Counted from the stretch's first letter, positions 11,449-22,935 are shown. The stretch is DNA of 64,000 nt from Podospora comata (GCA_017354895.1 CP071494.1:4526001-4590000), one strand, 5' to 3'. The notes: a model not told the origin generated them from the sequence alone. Translations and numbers: made by a program.

Positions 11449-12927
11449 ATGGCGACTCCCACAGCCGCCTCAACAGGCACTGCGACTCCCCTCGAGCTCG
11501 ACCCTGAGCAAGCCCAGCAGAGCCTCAAAATCTCGCTCGCCGACCTCGCCGCCAAAGCCGCCGCCCTCTTCGCCCAGAAGAAATACGAAGATGCCGCCGA
11601 GCAGTACGCCCGCGCAGCCGAGATGCAAGCCGAGATGAACGGCGAGATGAGCCCCGAGAACGCAGAGATCCTCTACCTCTACGGGCGCACCCTCTTCAAA
11701 GTCGGCCAGAGTAAGTCGGACGTTTTGGGCGGCAGTGCGCCACAGGCTAAGAACCAGGCCAAGCCCAAAGCTCCCAAGAAGAAGACCGCTGCTGCCAATG
11801 GCGCTAAGAACGGCGGGGGCAGCTCCTCTTCTGCCGCCGCGAAGGCTGGGGAAAAGGTAGAGAAGGTGGTTGCTGAGGCTGCTGGGAAGGAGGCGGAGAA
11901 GGAGTCGGGTGCTGAGATCAAGAAGCCCATGTTTCACTTTGAGGGAGACGAGAATTTTGTTGATTCTGACGAGGAAGAGGAGGAGGGAGAGGAAGGAGAG
12001 GGTGAGGAGGAAGAGGAGGATGACGATCTTGCGACTGCGTTTGAGATTCTTGACCTGGCGCGTGTGCTTTTCCTCAAGAAGCTCGAGGCGTCACAGACCG
12101 AGAGCGAAGGAAAGGGCAAGGAAGCTGCCGAGGAAGGCAGCGATAACCCCAATATTCGTCACTTGAAGGAGCGTCTGGGTGATACCCACGATCTCCTCGC
12201 CGAGATCTCGCTCGAAAATGAAAAGTATGCACCCTCATCACCATCCCTCACCCAAGTTATCACCCGCTAATCTTAGTTGATCAGATACCACACCGCCATA
12301 AACGACGCCAAAGCCGCCCTCAAATACAAACAAGAGCTCTACCCCTTCGAATCCGAAATCATCGCCGAAGCCCACTTCAAAGTCTCCCTCGCCCTCGAGT
12401 TCGCCTCGGTGACCAAGCAATCAGACGACGACACAGCCGAAAGTAAAGACGCCTCCTCGGGAGAGGTCGACCAATCCCTCCGCGACGAGGCGGCCGCCTC
12501 TCTGGAGCAGGCCATCAACTCGACCAAACAGAAGCTCCAAAACAAGGAAGTCGAGCTCGTCACCCTCCACAACCCCGAGGAGAATGACTCGATTCGCGAA
12601 GAAATCTCCAACGTGAAGGAGATGATCAGCGACATGGAGCAGCGCCTCAAAGACTTGCGAGCTCCGCCCATCGACATCAATTCTGCGCTTGGGCTGCCGT
12701 CTCGATCGGAACAGGAAAAGCAAAAGGCGGATAATCTTGTGCTTGGGTCGGTGTCGGACGAGGTCAAGAAGAATGCGAATGATTTGACCGGACTGGTGAG
12801 AAAGAAGAGGAAGGCGGAGGAGAGTGTTGCTGTGGAGGAGGTGAAGGAACAGGAACAGCCTGAGGCGAAAAGGGCCAAGTCGGAGGATGTATTGGGGGCG
12901 GCTTCTGCGGCGCCGACTGCTAACTAG
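11449..12927 (+). CDS. NASP: NASP-family histone chaperone (Sim3/Hif1-like)
   Basis: This is an N1/N2-type chaperone that carries histones H3-H4 (and CENP-A in yeasts) to chromatin. Exons are 11449..12224 and 12285..12927, with a 60-nt intron at phase 2, giving 472 residues. The first TPR helices (SLADLAAKAAALFAQKKYED, then AEILYLYGRTLFKVGQ) are followed by a Lys/Ala-rich and then strongly acidic insertion (residues about 155-205, EEEEE/EGEEGE) inside the TPR array. This interrupted-TPR layout is the family hallmark. The array resumes with ATAFEILDLARVLFLKKLEA, RLGDTHDLLAEISLENE and YHTAINDAKAALKYKQEL (SHNi-TPR). A coiled coil and a basic tail (KKRKAEE, EAKRAK) suit nuclear import. I chose the second ATG (caacaatggcg, MATPT) over one 11 codons upstream because of its context. 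The functional call rests on architecture and TPR wording. Confidence 0.88.
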
Positions 12928-13099
12928 GAAGAGCAAAGGAGGGTGTGGGAGGAGGAGAATAGGAGGTTGATGGAGAAGTACAAGGCTGTGTGGCCCTGTC
13001 GGGGGTGGTCTTGCGTCAATGGAATGTATGAACAGCAGTGATTTTCTTTTTGTTTTGTTTTATGGGCTTTTCTATATTTGGTACAGGCGGGCTTTTTAC

Positions 13100-13143
<44 letters not shown>

Positions 13144-13591
13144 TCTTTTCATCAAAAACTTGGATGGGTTATTCAAGGGGAGCTAAAGTTGGGAATGGGA
13201 AAGAGGAACAGATGTCAAGATGACATGGTCTAGTTGAGGTATATTAACCCTGGACAAACAAGGCGAGCAAGGTAGTCTTTGAATCAACACTGCAAAGAGC
13301 TTCAGAATCAAAAGCAATGTGTGCCACTCTTCAATCGAGCATTGATTAACTAGTCCTATATATTTGAATCCCGCACCAACTTGACAACCGCGCTTTGCTT
13401 GCTCCAGCAGTCCCGTTGCCCCTATCCTCATCTTATAATTTTGTTCAGTTTTATCTTCCCCATGCGTTACCCCCAAATTGTTCCAGCCATCTTTTCCTCC
13501 CAAATTATTACAACTTGCTATGCTGAAAATGTGACCCCAACCCATAGCACCAAAAGAAAAGCTCGCTCACTTTCATCCAGTCTTTCATCCC
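12928..13591. other. Convergent intergenic region with a CT repeat
   Basis: This holds the 3' flanks of the NASP gene (plus) and the Rab GAP gene (minus). Apart from the CT microsatellite at 13101-13147 I see nothing coding. Confidence 0.6.
13101..13147. repeat. (CT)n microsatellite
   Basis: About 22 CT units with one G interruption, in the probable 3' untranslated or flanking DNA of the NASP gene. Confidence 0.9.
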
Positions 13592-15684
13592 TCACAGAGT
13601 AAAGTTCATACTCGCACTCCTACTTCCCTCCCCACCCTGCCCTTTCAAATGGGCACTCGACCCCTTGAATAGGCTCTGCCAGATATAGGCTTCGCTCAGC
13701 AGCAGCTCAATGTCCTTTTCCGTCCAGTCCCCCGTCGGCAACGACTGCAAAAACATCATGATTTCTTGAAAGTCCATCTTTACCAGCTTGTCTGACCACT
13801 TTACCAAAAAGGCGGCACAGACGTATAGGTGGAATTCCGAGAAGCCTTGTTCTTCCGCCTGTTGATTTGTTAGCTTGTTTCTCCCCAGAATGCAAAGGGG
13901 GCCAGAAGGGCCTACCATGTATGTATCCCACATCCGTATCGTGTTCTTGACACTTATTTCTCTCATCAACAGGCAGTTCATCCACCTGAAACTAAACTGG
14001 ATGAATTCCACCTGCTCCTTCTCCAAGTGCTTCGCCAGCCCGGCATCAATTCTCGCCGTCAGGTCCCGCAGTGCCGAAACCTGTCTCTGGATTCCTGGCT
14101 GCGCCACGATATAATGGTCCTGGATCCCGTCCAGCAATTTAGTCAGACACCAGAATGAATCCGCCTCCACCGCGTCAAGAACCGCCTTGGGGAGCTGCCC
14201 CGGATCCATACCACTTTCGATATCTGGGTCTGTGATATATGTTCCCAAGAAAACTTGCCAAAATGGTGTCACTAGGTCGTTGATACCCTGGACATAGCCG
14301 CTGGCCGGGTGACGGACAGCCCAAACGTACAGAATGCGCTCAAGAGACCGCTGCGTAGCTTCGTAGCTGTAGAGTTCGATATGTGGGTTTGTGCGGGGGA
14401 CATCGATACTGATTTGATGCCAGATGGCCTCGTCTAGGCCTCGGTTCGTTCCTCGGGGTGGTGCACTGCTTCCTGGCGCTGGTTGCCCGCCTCCTCCGAA
14501 GGCTTGGCGCACGCCGTCAAGGTATTCTTTTCTTTTTCGTTCGAGTGTGGCTACCCTTCTTTCCGAGCTGGTAGGGAGGTAGCTGAGAAGCAGTTGCCAG
14601 GTCATGGCGCGAACCTCTTCTGGGACGCCAGACCATGCCAGTGACCGGAGATCTGGTAGTGGGATAGTAGAGGCTTGGAGGAGCTTCTTGAACTTGTTTA
14701 TTCTTGTTATCCTTGAATTCATGGCGTCAACTTCTTTCGGGGTGGCATTGGCGGGTATCGAGGGGTGGTTGATTAGGTGCAAGGCGTTTGCCGGATCGCG
14801 CAAGATCTCCTTATACTGTGGTCGTAGAATCTTTCCTTCACTCTTCTTCGGCATCGGGTAACTTGCTGCTGGCCTCTCGATCGCTATGTCTTCGCTGTTC
14901 GAGTAGCGTCTTTCTCGACCACCGCCATTGAGTCCGTCGTCCAGATGCGCCCTGCTTTGTTCCGCCTTTTTTCTTGTCCTCCTCTTCATGTTGGATAGAC
15001 TGGGAAGCCCAAAATCGTCTCCGTCGTCCGACTCATAGTCATACATATCCTCTGCTTCGTCGGCGGTCCAGTCATCGTTGGTACTGGAAAGGAAGTTCAT
15101 GTATTGCTTGAAAGGTGGTGATTTGCTGGTTCGTGTGATCGGGGATTGTGTCGGGACTCGTTCAAGGGCCGACGTCGCTGATGGCGGGGTTCTTGGGCGC
15201 GAGCCGGACCCAGATATATTTCTACCCCCTGATCAGTCCTGCACATGGAAATGTCCTGGGGGAAAACCCACAAGGAATCAAACTTGAGAATGTCGGCATG
15301 TGAATAGGCGGCGCCGACTACCAGACTCGAGTCGCGTGCTGGCGTCTTTAAAGGCGGGGTGTCCCGCTGAGGGGCCTTCCAGAACGGTGAAGCAGAGCTG
15401 TCGATGTCACTGTCAGTATCCCTGAGAATACACAGCAGGTTCCTCTAGAAGGTGTATTGCATACTCGGACCTCTCTACAATCCATCCAAGGGTATAGTTA
15501 GTATGCAGGTATTCTGGGAATCAAAGCGGGCGCGAACTGCACATACCAACTTGCACCATCTCCTGCTGCAGAGCACAGTTCCGTCAGTCGCTGCCAGAGG
15601 TACATAGGATGGGCTGAGAACAGGCCGACGGAAGCTTACCTGGGGAGTGGCCTTCTTGCCGCCGGCGGAAGAAGAAAACATCAT
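13592..15684 (-). CDS. GYP1: TBC-domain Rab GTPase-activating protein, Gyp1-like
   Basis: This is a Rab GAP of the Gyp1/TBC1D22 type, acting on Ypt1/Rab1 at the Golgi. Six exons are read on the complement: 15640..15684, 15547..15565, 15465..15474, 15272..15409, 13916..15221 and 13592..13858, giving 594 residues with phase kept. The TBC domain carries both catalytic fingers: ISIDVPRTNP (IxxDxxR arginine finger) and SGYVQGINDL (YxQ glutamine finger). It also has RSLAWSGVPEEVRAMTWQLL at its start and FRWMNCLLMREI near its end. The N-terminus is disordered with Pro/Ser-rich and acidic stretches. The first three exons (45, 19 and 10 nt) are inferred from phase and splice signals, so the N-terminus is the least certain part. 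The 57-nt intron 13859-13915 is a multiple of three and lacks a stop. Removing it restores the usual RMWDTYM-to-GFSEFHLYVCAAFL junction of the family. Confidence 0.88.
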
Positions 15685-16285
15685 GAAGTACTGAAGAGGT
15701 CGTCTTGCAATGGCATGACCTTGGATCAGGAGACTGGTTGATTTATTGGTCTTGGTAGAGAGGCGCCAGTTCAATGTCTGGGCTTCAAGAGAGGCCAGCT
15801 GTTGCCAGCTTGGAGCCAGTTGATGGCCCTTTGATCGCTGGCTGGGCTAACACAGGAAGGTGCATGGCTGACCTGAGGTGGACTGCCTGGCCAGTGCGTC
15901 ATTCCCCATTCCCCACCCAAGCGCCCGCAGCTGCTTAGATTCCAGGGGCCCAGCCACTGGGTGAATGCCTGGCCAGGCTGGGAGACCCACTTTTACACAA
16001 CAGGAACTGCGCCTTGACTTTTTGGCAGCTTCGCAGTCGAACTCTGACTTCCAGTCAACAACTTTATCCGTCCTTCACCAACCAGGAACGCATTTTTGAT
16101 TGCCGGTATCGATTTCTTCATTTCGGAGCAGTTGGTCGTTGGTCCTCTTTTCACTTCTCTTACCGACTCTTCGCTTCGTTTGTTTTATATTCGGCGCCCG
16201 TACTTAATTCCACTACTCGGCGCGATACCGCGTTTGACATCTTGACCACCACCACGACCAAAGGCGCGTGGAGAACACCGACATC
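15685..16285. other. Divergent promoter region between GYP1-like and HRP1-like genes
   Basis: About 600 nt. The part near 16050-16280 is C/T-rich and resembles a leader for the plus-strand gene. No coding signal is seen. Confidence 0.6.
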
Positions 16286-16664
16286 ATGACAGAACCCGAG
16301 AACTTCGACGATGAGCTGTTTGCCGATCTGTAAGTCGCATCTTATTATACTTCCTGATGGTCATGATGAGCAGGCGTTAACCAGCGACAGCTATAACGAC
16401 GATGATGCGGCACCAGCGCCCAAGCCGGCTGCCGCAGCCCAGCCTGTTCAGTACGCAGCCGTGCAACCGACCATCGAGACCCGGCAGGAGGACAGCTACG
16501 ACCCCAATCAGTACAACGACTACAGTGGTGGAGGTGAAAATGGCAACATGAACCAGGACGATGAAGAAGAAGAGGACGATGACGATGACATCGATTTCAA
16601 CCTCGGAAACGGCCCTTCGACCACGCTGGCCCCCTATGACCAGCAAGACTACAATGACAGCCAT

Positions 16665-16716
<52 letters not shown>

Positions 16717-19700
16717 GCAGCAGCAGCAGCAGCAACAACAACAACTCTCACCATGAGGAGAGGCAGTCCTACAGTGCGCCCTCGGCGCCTCCTGCTCATA
16801 CCAAAGGCCCCAATGCCAAAGAAGACGGGTAAGTCAAAATCTCTGTTTGTTGACATTTGACAAGTGTGCATTATGAATCATGTGAACCGCGCCACTTCGA
16901 TCGGACCACTATGCCGGTAGAGCAAGGTGGGAAGGGCTGGGAAAGGGAGGAAGCTGGGCAAGGGCTACGGGATCAAAGGCTGCGGCCTGGCATGGTTGAG
17001 GATATGGGAAACTGGGCCAGCAAGAGGCAGGTCTCGCGGTGGACAAAATCATGCAAAGATGATATTGCAGAGAGCGGTGCGACATGTGTGTTGCCAGGCA
17101 ATGTGTAATGCCGTCAAGAGGAGGGCTGTGCTGTGAGGGTTGGCCTCCCAAAGACATACCGAAAACATGCGCCAAAATACGATAATGGATGAGGAGTCAT
17201 GCTCCTGCCCTCTGTATCCCAGTCGCAGATAATCTTAGCTCTGAAGGCTAGAGAAAGATATCGCAGCGAATAGCGCAGCAACCAGGACAGACGTACCTAG
17301 CTTGACGATAGGCAAGAAGAGCTCGAGACAGGAAACAAGAAAGATTTCGACAAGACCTTTTGCTGGCACTCCTGCGCTGCTCCTTCCTTCTCAGTTGTGG
17401 GAACCTGCTGTGCATCGCATCAGTTCTGAACAACGGCTTGAATTCTTCTGCTGCGACCGCCGCCACAATGGAGCATCACAACACGACTCGACCTCCGCCC
17501 TCTTCTCCCGAAGACTACATTCCTTTATCACCAAGCGATGCTTCTGGGGATGACGATGTACTCGGCCGAGACTACATTCCTCTTTCCTCCAGCGACTCCT
17601 CCCCGCCCATCTTTTCAACCTCATCGCCACTTTCATGCTCGGCCATCTCGCTAGGCACAGCAGAGGAACTAGGAGATCACAGCACCAGTAGCGAGGATGG
17701 CGACTCGTGTGATGAACCCTCCCCGAGGATCATATACGCGAAGAAAGACAATAGGTGTGAACTTTAGGCAGCGGCGACCAAAAACACACACGGGAAGCAG
17801 CATTGGTTCATTGTTTGCTTTTCCAACCCACCCTCCCATCTTACTCTTTTTTATTTCTCCCGAGCCTGTCTCTCTCTCTCTCTCCCCCTCTTTTTCCATC
17901 CGAACCGGTGTAGTCAGCCGGGTTTGTTTGCCAGCCAACCCAGCGGACAAGCATTTTGATACACAAAAACACAATCCAAGCTTTCCGGAGGTCGGAGGAG
18001 AGCAGGAGGAGGGGAGAAGGGGGGAACTGAAGGAATGATCTGGCTCTTCTTTTTACTTGGCCGATAAGATGCTAACAAAAACAATGTTTCATGATTGTTA
18101 TTTCATGAGATAAAAGAGAAAATGAAGCTAACTCTACGGCACGATGTGCCGCTGTATTTTAGAAAAATGTTCATCGGCGGTCTCAACTGGGAAACCACCG
18201 ACCAGTCCCTCCGCGACTACTTTTCCACCTTTGGGGAGGTGGTCGAGTGCACCGTCATGAGAGATGGCGCGACGGGCCGGTCACGCGGGTTTGGGTTTCT
18301 GACCTTCAAGGATCCCAAGACGGTGAATATCGTCATGGTGAAGGAGCATTATCTTGATGGGAAGATTGTACGTCTTTGTTCCCCCCTCTTCCTTCCCTGT
18401 TGGTCATTTGTGAGAGACATACTGACTGGAGATGGGGAAAAAAGATCGATCCCAAGCGCGCCATCCCCCGTGATGAGCAGGAAAAGACAAGCAAGATTTT
18501 CGTTGGAGGCGTTAGTCAGGAAACCACGGATCATGAGTTCAGGGAGTATTTTGCCCAGTTTGGCCGGGTGGTGGACGCCACGTTGATGATGGACAAGGAC
18601 ACCGGTCGTCCGCGCGGGTTCGGCTTTGTCACGTTCGAGTCTGAGGCCGGGGTGGAGGCTTGTCTGTCTGCCAACCTCGAGATCCACGGCAAACCCATCG
18701 AGGTCAAGAAGGCTCAACCGAGGGGCAACCTCAGGGAGGAAGAGGAGAATAACCGCCGTGGTGGGGGTGCGGGAGGCAAGTTTGGGAAGCGTGGTGGACA
18801 GAGTGGGAATGGAATGGACGATGGGGCTCAGATGGGCGGGATGGGCGGGATGGGTGGTGGTCAGGGGGCCGGGGGGATGACGCCGCAGGTGATGGCGCAG
18901 TATTTCCAGCGGATGCAGCAGGCGATGAGCATGATGCAGCAGCAGATGATGATGAACCGGAACATGAACCCGGCCATGATGCAGATGATGCAGATGCAGC
19001 AGATGCAGCAGATGCAGGCCATGATGCAGCAGGCTCAGGGTGGGAGAGGGGGCGGAGGACAGAACCCCATGGCGGCGATGGGGCAGATGAACCCGGCCAT
19101 GATGCAGCAGATGCAGGCCATGATGGCTCAGCATGCGGCGCAGGGAGGTGGTCCTGGCGGTCCTGGGGGGCCGATGCCTCCTGCTGGTGGCCCTGGAAGT
19201 GTCGGTGGTCCTGGTAGTCCCATGGGCATGCACGACCAGGTTGGCAGTCCCATTGGTAGCTCTGGTCAGGGAGGCGGCGGCAAGGCTGGTTTCAACGCCT
19301 ACGAGCAGCAGCAGTTTGAGCAGCAAAAGTACGAGCAGCAGCAGCAGCAGCAGGGCCGGAGGGGTGGTAGCAGAGGCGCTCCCGACATGCAGGCTGCCTA
19401 CAACCAGGGAGGGTATGGCGGCAGCGGCGGCGCCGGTAGCATAAGCTCGCAGGGCGGACAGGGCGCTCCGACCAGCTGGGAGGGCATGTATGATGATGTC
19501 CCTCAGCCGATCATGTCTACCGGCGGTGGTGGCGGCTACGGTGGTGGAGGCCGGAATTTCAAGAACCGCGGACACAACAACCAGCACCAAATGTCCATGT
19601 CGCCTGGCCCGTCTGACCCTATGAACGCCCCTCCTGCTAATGCCCCGACGGGACCCAAGAACGCTGGTAGACCTGGCGCCAACATGTACCGTGGTGGTGG

Positions 19701-19743
19701 AAGGGGAGGTGCCCGTGGGTACCATCCTTATGCCAGAGGCTAG
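16286..19743 (+). CDS. HRP1: Hrp1/Nab4-like RNA-binding protein with two RRMs
   Basis: This hnRNP-type protein resembles yeast Hrp1, the CF IB cleavage-polyadenylation factor that reads UA-rich elements. Exons are 16286..16329, 16391..16828, 18163..18367 and 18445..19743, giving 661 residues with all phases agreeing. The acidic N-terminus ([16 protein letters not shown]) is followed by an Asn/Ser run. RRM1 (about 162-235) has RNP2 MFIGGL and RNP1 [13 protein letters not shown]2 (about 246-318) has IFVGGV and [10 protein letters not shown]. The short linker [12 protein letters not shown] is typical of the family. The tail is Met/Gln-rich ([12 protein letters not shown]) then Gly-rich, a prion-like pattern, and ends YHPYARG. 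Intron 2 is 1,334 nt, far longer than any other intron here, and contains an open frame that joins exon 3 in phase. Musashi/DAZAP-like RRM proteins are the alternative naming. Confidence 0.9.
16664..16743 (+). repeat. (AAC)n/(AGC)n trinucleotide run coding poly-Asn/poly-Ser
   Basis: This coding microsatellite in exon 2 of the HRP1-like gene encodes about 17 Asn, 6 Ser and 4 Asn in a row. Its length is probably polymorphic. Confidence 0.9.
17468..17754 (+). other. Putative alternative first exon inside the long HRP1-like intron
   Basis: An ATG in good context (gccacaatgg) opens a 95-codon frame rich in Ser, Asp and Pro, with a repeated DYIPLS motif ([10 protein letters not shown] and [10 protein letters not shown]). 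It ends at AATAG|GTGTGA, a possible donor. Splicing from 17754 to the real acceptor at 18163 keeps phase (AG+A = Arg) and would read [10 protein letters not shown] straight into RRM1. This would make an RRM protein with a different N-terminus. It is an inference from phase and composition only. An untranslated or chance frame is possible. Confidence 0.4.
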
Positions 19744-20023
19744 GGATCTTCTGGCAGGGATAAACGGGAATACCATCATGAGGAATATTACTGTTGAGTT
19801 TGGGGGGCGGGTGGTAGTTATGGACATGACGAGTGATGTAGGAGATGGGGAACTGGGGCAACAGAGGTAATCAACTGGGGAAGGGTCAAGGACAAAAGCC
19901 AAAAAAAGCCAAAACATAGGGAGTGGTTAGGTAGAGGTGTGGTGCCAGTGGGCTTCTTTGTATTATAGCTAGCACCTTTGCGCAATGATATTTGCTTTCA
20001 TACCAGCGGTATTTGACCTTAGA

Positions 20024-20971
20024 TCACTGATACAACCTCGTGAATCCCCCCTCCGGCGGCTGCAGCCAATTCCTCTCATCATACTTGTACCCCTCCCCCT
20101 GCTCAATAACATGAAAAGTATAAATAATCCTCCCCTTTTTGCTCAAATTCCTCTCACTCTTGTGAAGCAAATTCCCATGAATCAGCACCAAATCACCCGC
20201 CTTCACCTCCCCCATGACGTACTCTTCTTCCTCTACCTTTTTATCCTCCCCATACTTCATCTCCCTCGTATCCCTCGGAAACTGTCTTCCCTCATTCTCC
20301 ACCATCTCCGTCCCCGTCCTCCCGCCTCTGACCAACCTCTGCCTGATCCGACTCCAAAGATGGCTCCCAGGCAAAAAACTCAAACACCCATTCTCCCTCG
20401 TCGCATCCTCAAGCGCATACCAAAACCCAACCGCAGACGGAGGGTCGGTGTACAGAAACGTGCTATCCTGATGAGGCGGCACCGCTCCCCCTATCTCGGG
20501 CTGCTTGCAGATAACCATGCTCTGCAGACACCTTGGGTCCTCGAACCCGAGATCCTTTGCTACATCTTTTGGCAACGCCCTCTGCCCTGGCACCCCCTTC
20601 AACAGTTCCGCAAACGGGGGGGAGAGGCCGTGGAGAAAGTGACCGATCTTGTTGACGGCTAAATGTTTGGGTTTTGTGAGTTGGCCGTCGGGGCCAAAGG
20701 CGTCTTGCTCGAAGAAGAAGCGGATTTTGTCGCCCGAGGAGAGGAAGTAGTCGTCGCCTACGTGGTCGGTGCCGTCTTGCCCGCCGGTGGAGAATTTTGT
20801 CAGGGGGTGGGTGGTGATGTCGAGGGAGGAGAGGAGGGAGTGGGTTTCGATGAGGAGGTTGGTGACGGTTGTGGGGGGGAGGGCCGAGGGGATGATGAGG
20901 TAGCCGTTGGTGTGGAAGAAGGAGAGTTGTTCCGGGGTGAGGCCTGGTTTGGGTTCCGAGGAGGTGGACAT
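20024..20971 (-). CDS. PhyH-family Fe(II)/2-oxoglutarate dioxygenase
   Basis: One exon, 315 residues, full length for PHYHD1-like proteins (about 290-320). These are double-stranded beta-helix oxygenases related to phytanoyl-CoA 2-hydroxylase. The metal triad is visible: H167 and D169 in PPHQDSTFLY, and H270 in LLHKSERN. R281 in KKGRIIYTFH is placed to bind 2-oxoglutarate. The N-terminus LTPEQLSFFHTNGYLIIP is the standard family opening, and ENGCLSFLPGSH precedes the second half. There is no PTS1 or obvious N-terminal targeting signal. The substrate cannot be told from sequence. The 3' end converges on the HRP1-like gene about 280 nt away. Confidence 0.92.
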   Translation of the reverse strand: MSTSSEPKPGLTPEQLSFFHTNGYLIIPSALPPTTVTNLLIETHSLLSSLDITTHPLTKFSTGGQDGTDHVGDDYFLSSGDKIRFFFEQDAFGPDGQLTKPKHLAVNKIGHFLHGLSPPFAELLKGVPGQRALPKDVAKDLGFEDPRCLQSMVICKQPEIGGAVPPHQDSTFLYTDPPSAVGFWYALEDATRENGCLSFLPGSHLWSRIRQRLVRGGRTGTEMVENEGRQFPRDTREMKYGEDKKVEEEEYVMGEVKAGDLVLIHGNLLHKSERNLSKKGRIIYTFHVIEQGEGYKYDERNWLQPPEGGFTRLYQ

Positions 20972-21584
20972 TGTATATTGAAGGGTATATCCAAAGTCCG
21001 AGGTGATGAGGTGAGATGAGTGCGATGGTGGTACATGAGATGTGAAGGTGAGGGTGAGATGGGCAAGCTGTGAGTGACGGGAGCTACCCCGCTAGAGATA
21101 CAACGATAACCGTTGATATCCGTGCCCCTCCTGATAACAAGGAGACATCACCACCACGGCAACACACAGGATCAAGTCAAGATGAAATCTTGAGGTAACA
21201 ATGAGAAATGTATTCATATTCGCCAGGAAAAACCAAGCTTGCTTCAGGCCAGAAACTTCCATTCCTGACCCCCATCCCTAGCCCTTGTGATATCAACTGA
21301 AAAACCCTCAATGTACCTCGCCATAAAGAGAGAGCAATATACACAAAGCAATGTCCCAAATTTGCGATTTCCAAGCCAAGCGAAAAAGTCAAAGCCCAAG
21401 TCCGTAGATATCAACCGGTTCAAGTAAATCACCGCGCAAAAGAGTCAGGTATCCGAATAGAAGCATCGCACCGCAAATGACACCGCCACATCACAAGCCA
21501 AAAATCCAGTAACATCAGTCAGAAACCATCAACCCCCTGCCGCCATGGCCAACAACGCCATCCACCTTTTCCTTCTGCATCCAC
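20972..21584. other. Intergenic region upstream of the PhyH gene
   Basis: About 610 nt between two minus-strand genes, holding the promoter of the dioxygenase gene and the 3' flank of the membrane-protein gene. Nothing coding is seen. Confidence 0.6.
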
Positions 21585-22935
21585 TCACTTCCTCAAGACG
21601 GCATCATAGAAGCTCACCAGCCCACCGACTGCTGTGCCGACAAGCACACCCTTCCACCCCGAGTAGACAGCCCCGTTGATTCTCCCAACGTTCACTGGGT
21701 CAATCAGGCCGCCAAAGGTGACTCCCTGCGCATAGACCACATACGTCGCCAAAGCCTTGACGATGCTGAATGTCAACGGATCAACTGCGTACTCCTGTCC
21801 GACGTCCTTTCTTGGCCTGCCCCGTGTGGCCACAGCCGGTCCAGAAGACGAGTGTGCGGCCGAGAGATTGAAGAAATAGCCAAACAGACTGGGGAGGAGG
21901 AACGACGTCAAGAACCACGTAAGCGCCGGGCCCCAAAATGACGCCGTCACCAAAGCAAACATATCCGGGAGCTTGACGGGATGATCATGCGTGCCCAAAA
22001 GGTTGATTGCCGGAATAGTAAACGCATAGCGGTCTGGTAGGAGTTCTTGGCGGAGCTTGTAGAGCTCAAACAGGGCGATCGTCGACAGAACAGAGTGAAC
22101 CGTCGAAAGCCATTCTCTCGTTTGGTGCGTCGCCTCGGGGATCTTGGACTCGGAGTAAAGCGTGTTAAGCCTGGTCTTAACGAGAGCCGTGGAACGCTCC
22201 ACCGATGCGGCAACGTCTGCTGGGGTGGCAGGAAGTTGGGGAAGGCGAGAGGCGAGGCTGAGGGCGCGACCCGGGGTGCGAACGAGGGCGGTGGAGAGGG
22301 ATTCAGATTCATCTTCAAGAGCCTCCGGAGAAGTAGCCGGCGATGGGGAAGCAGACTCGGCGGGACTGCGAGGGGTGGTTAGCTACCCCAAAGACAAGAG
22401 TCAGACAAGGAGGAACATACTCGACCACAACCTCCTCCTTGACCGGCAAGGTCTGCCGCCTCTTGGCAACTGTCTTGGTCACAGTCGCATCCAAAGTCAC
22501 AAGAGGAAACTCCCGCTTCACCGGCGAGTTCTCTGAACGCGCGCGACTGCTGAAGTACCCCTTCAACTTGGGGTTGGCCTGAAACCGCGCCGGGCTGGCG
22601 CTGACGAACTCGTCGATGGCCTGCTCGAGATCCGACTTGAGAAGCTTCTCATAGCTGTGAAGGAGGGGGCGCGCGTGTTAGCCATGTCCCGTCATCGCGA
22701 GAGGGGGCGTCAGATAAGTTAAAGCGGAATGCACTCGACCAGTGCGTTGCATGCGCGCATGCGCAAAGTGCCAGTGAGGATAAGATAGGGCAAGTCCATC
22801 CCTTGCATGTGCATCTGAACAGTGTATATATGATGATAGAGAGAGTAAAACACACTTTGTGAGCCCGATCGCATCCGCCAGATCAACGAGATCCGACTTG
22901 CGCTGGCGCGACAGCCATCCGTTTCCGCTAGACAT
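21585..22935 (-). CDS. SAP-like N-terminal domain protein with about four membrane spans, unknown function
   Basis: Exons on the complement are 22856..22935, 22421..22654 and 21585..22365, giving 364 residues with phases intact. The N-terminus has two short helices, RKSDLVDLADAIGL and LKSDLEQAIDEFV, resembling a SAP or HeH/LEM-like fold. It is followed by LKGYFSSR and a disordered Ser/Pro/Glu stretch. The second half has hydrophobic segments (around HSVLSTIALFELYKL, LTWFLTSFLLPSLFGYFF, FSIVKALATYVVYAQG and GVLVGTAVGGLVSFY). I recall similar uncharacterised proteins across filamentous ascomycetes but no assigned function. SAP-like plus membrane spans would suit a chromatin-tethering protein of the nuclear envelope, but this is inference. 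Mitochondrial or ER location is equally open. Confidence 0.82.

Noticed and set aside
18349-19917. 522-codon antisense open frame over the HRP1-like gene
   Set aside because: It is a composition shadow of Gly/Met/Gln-rich codons, reads as Leu/His/Arg repeats, has no domain and is opposite a solid RRM gene.
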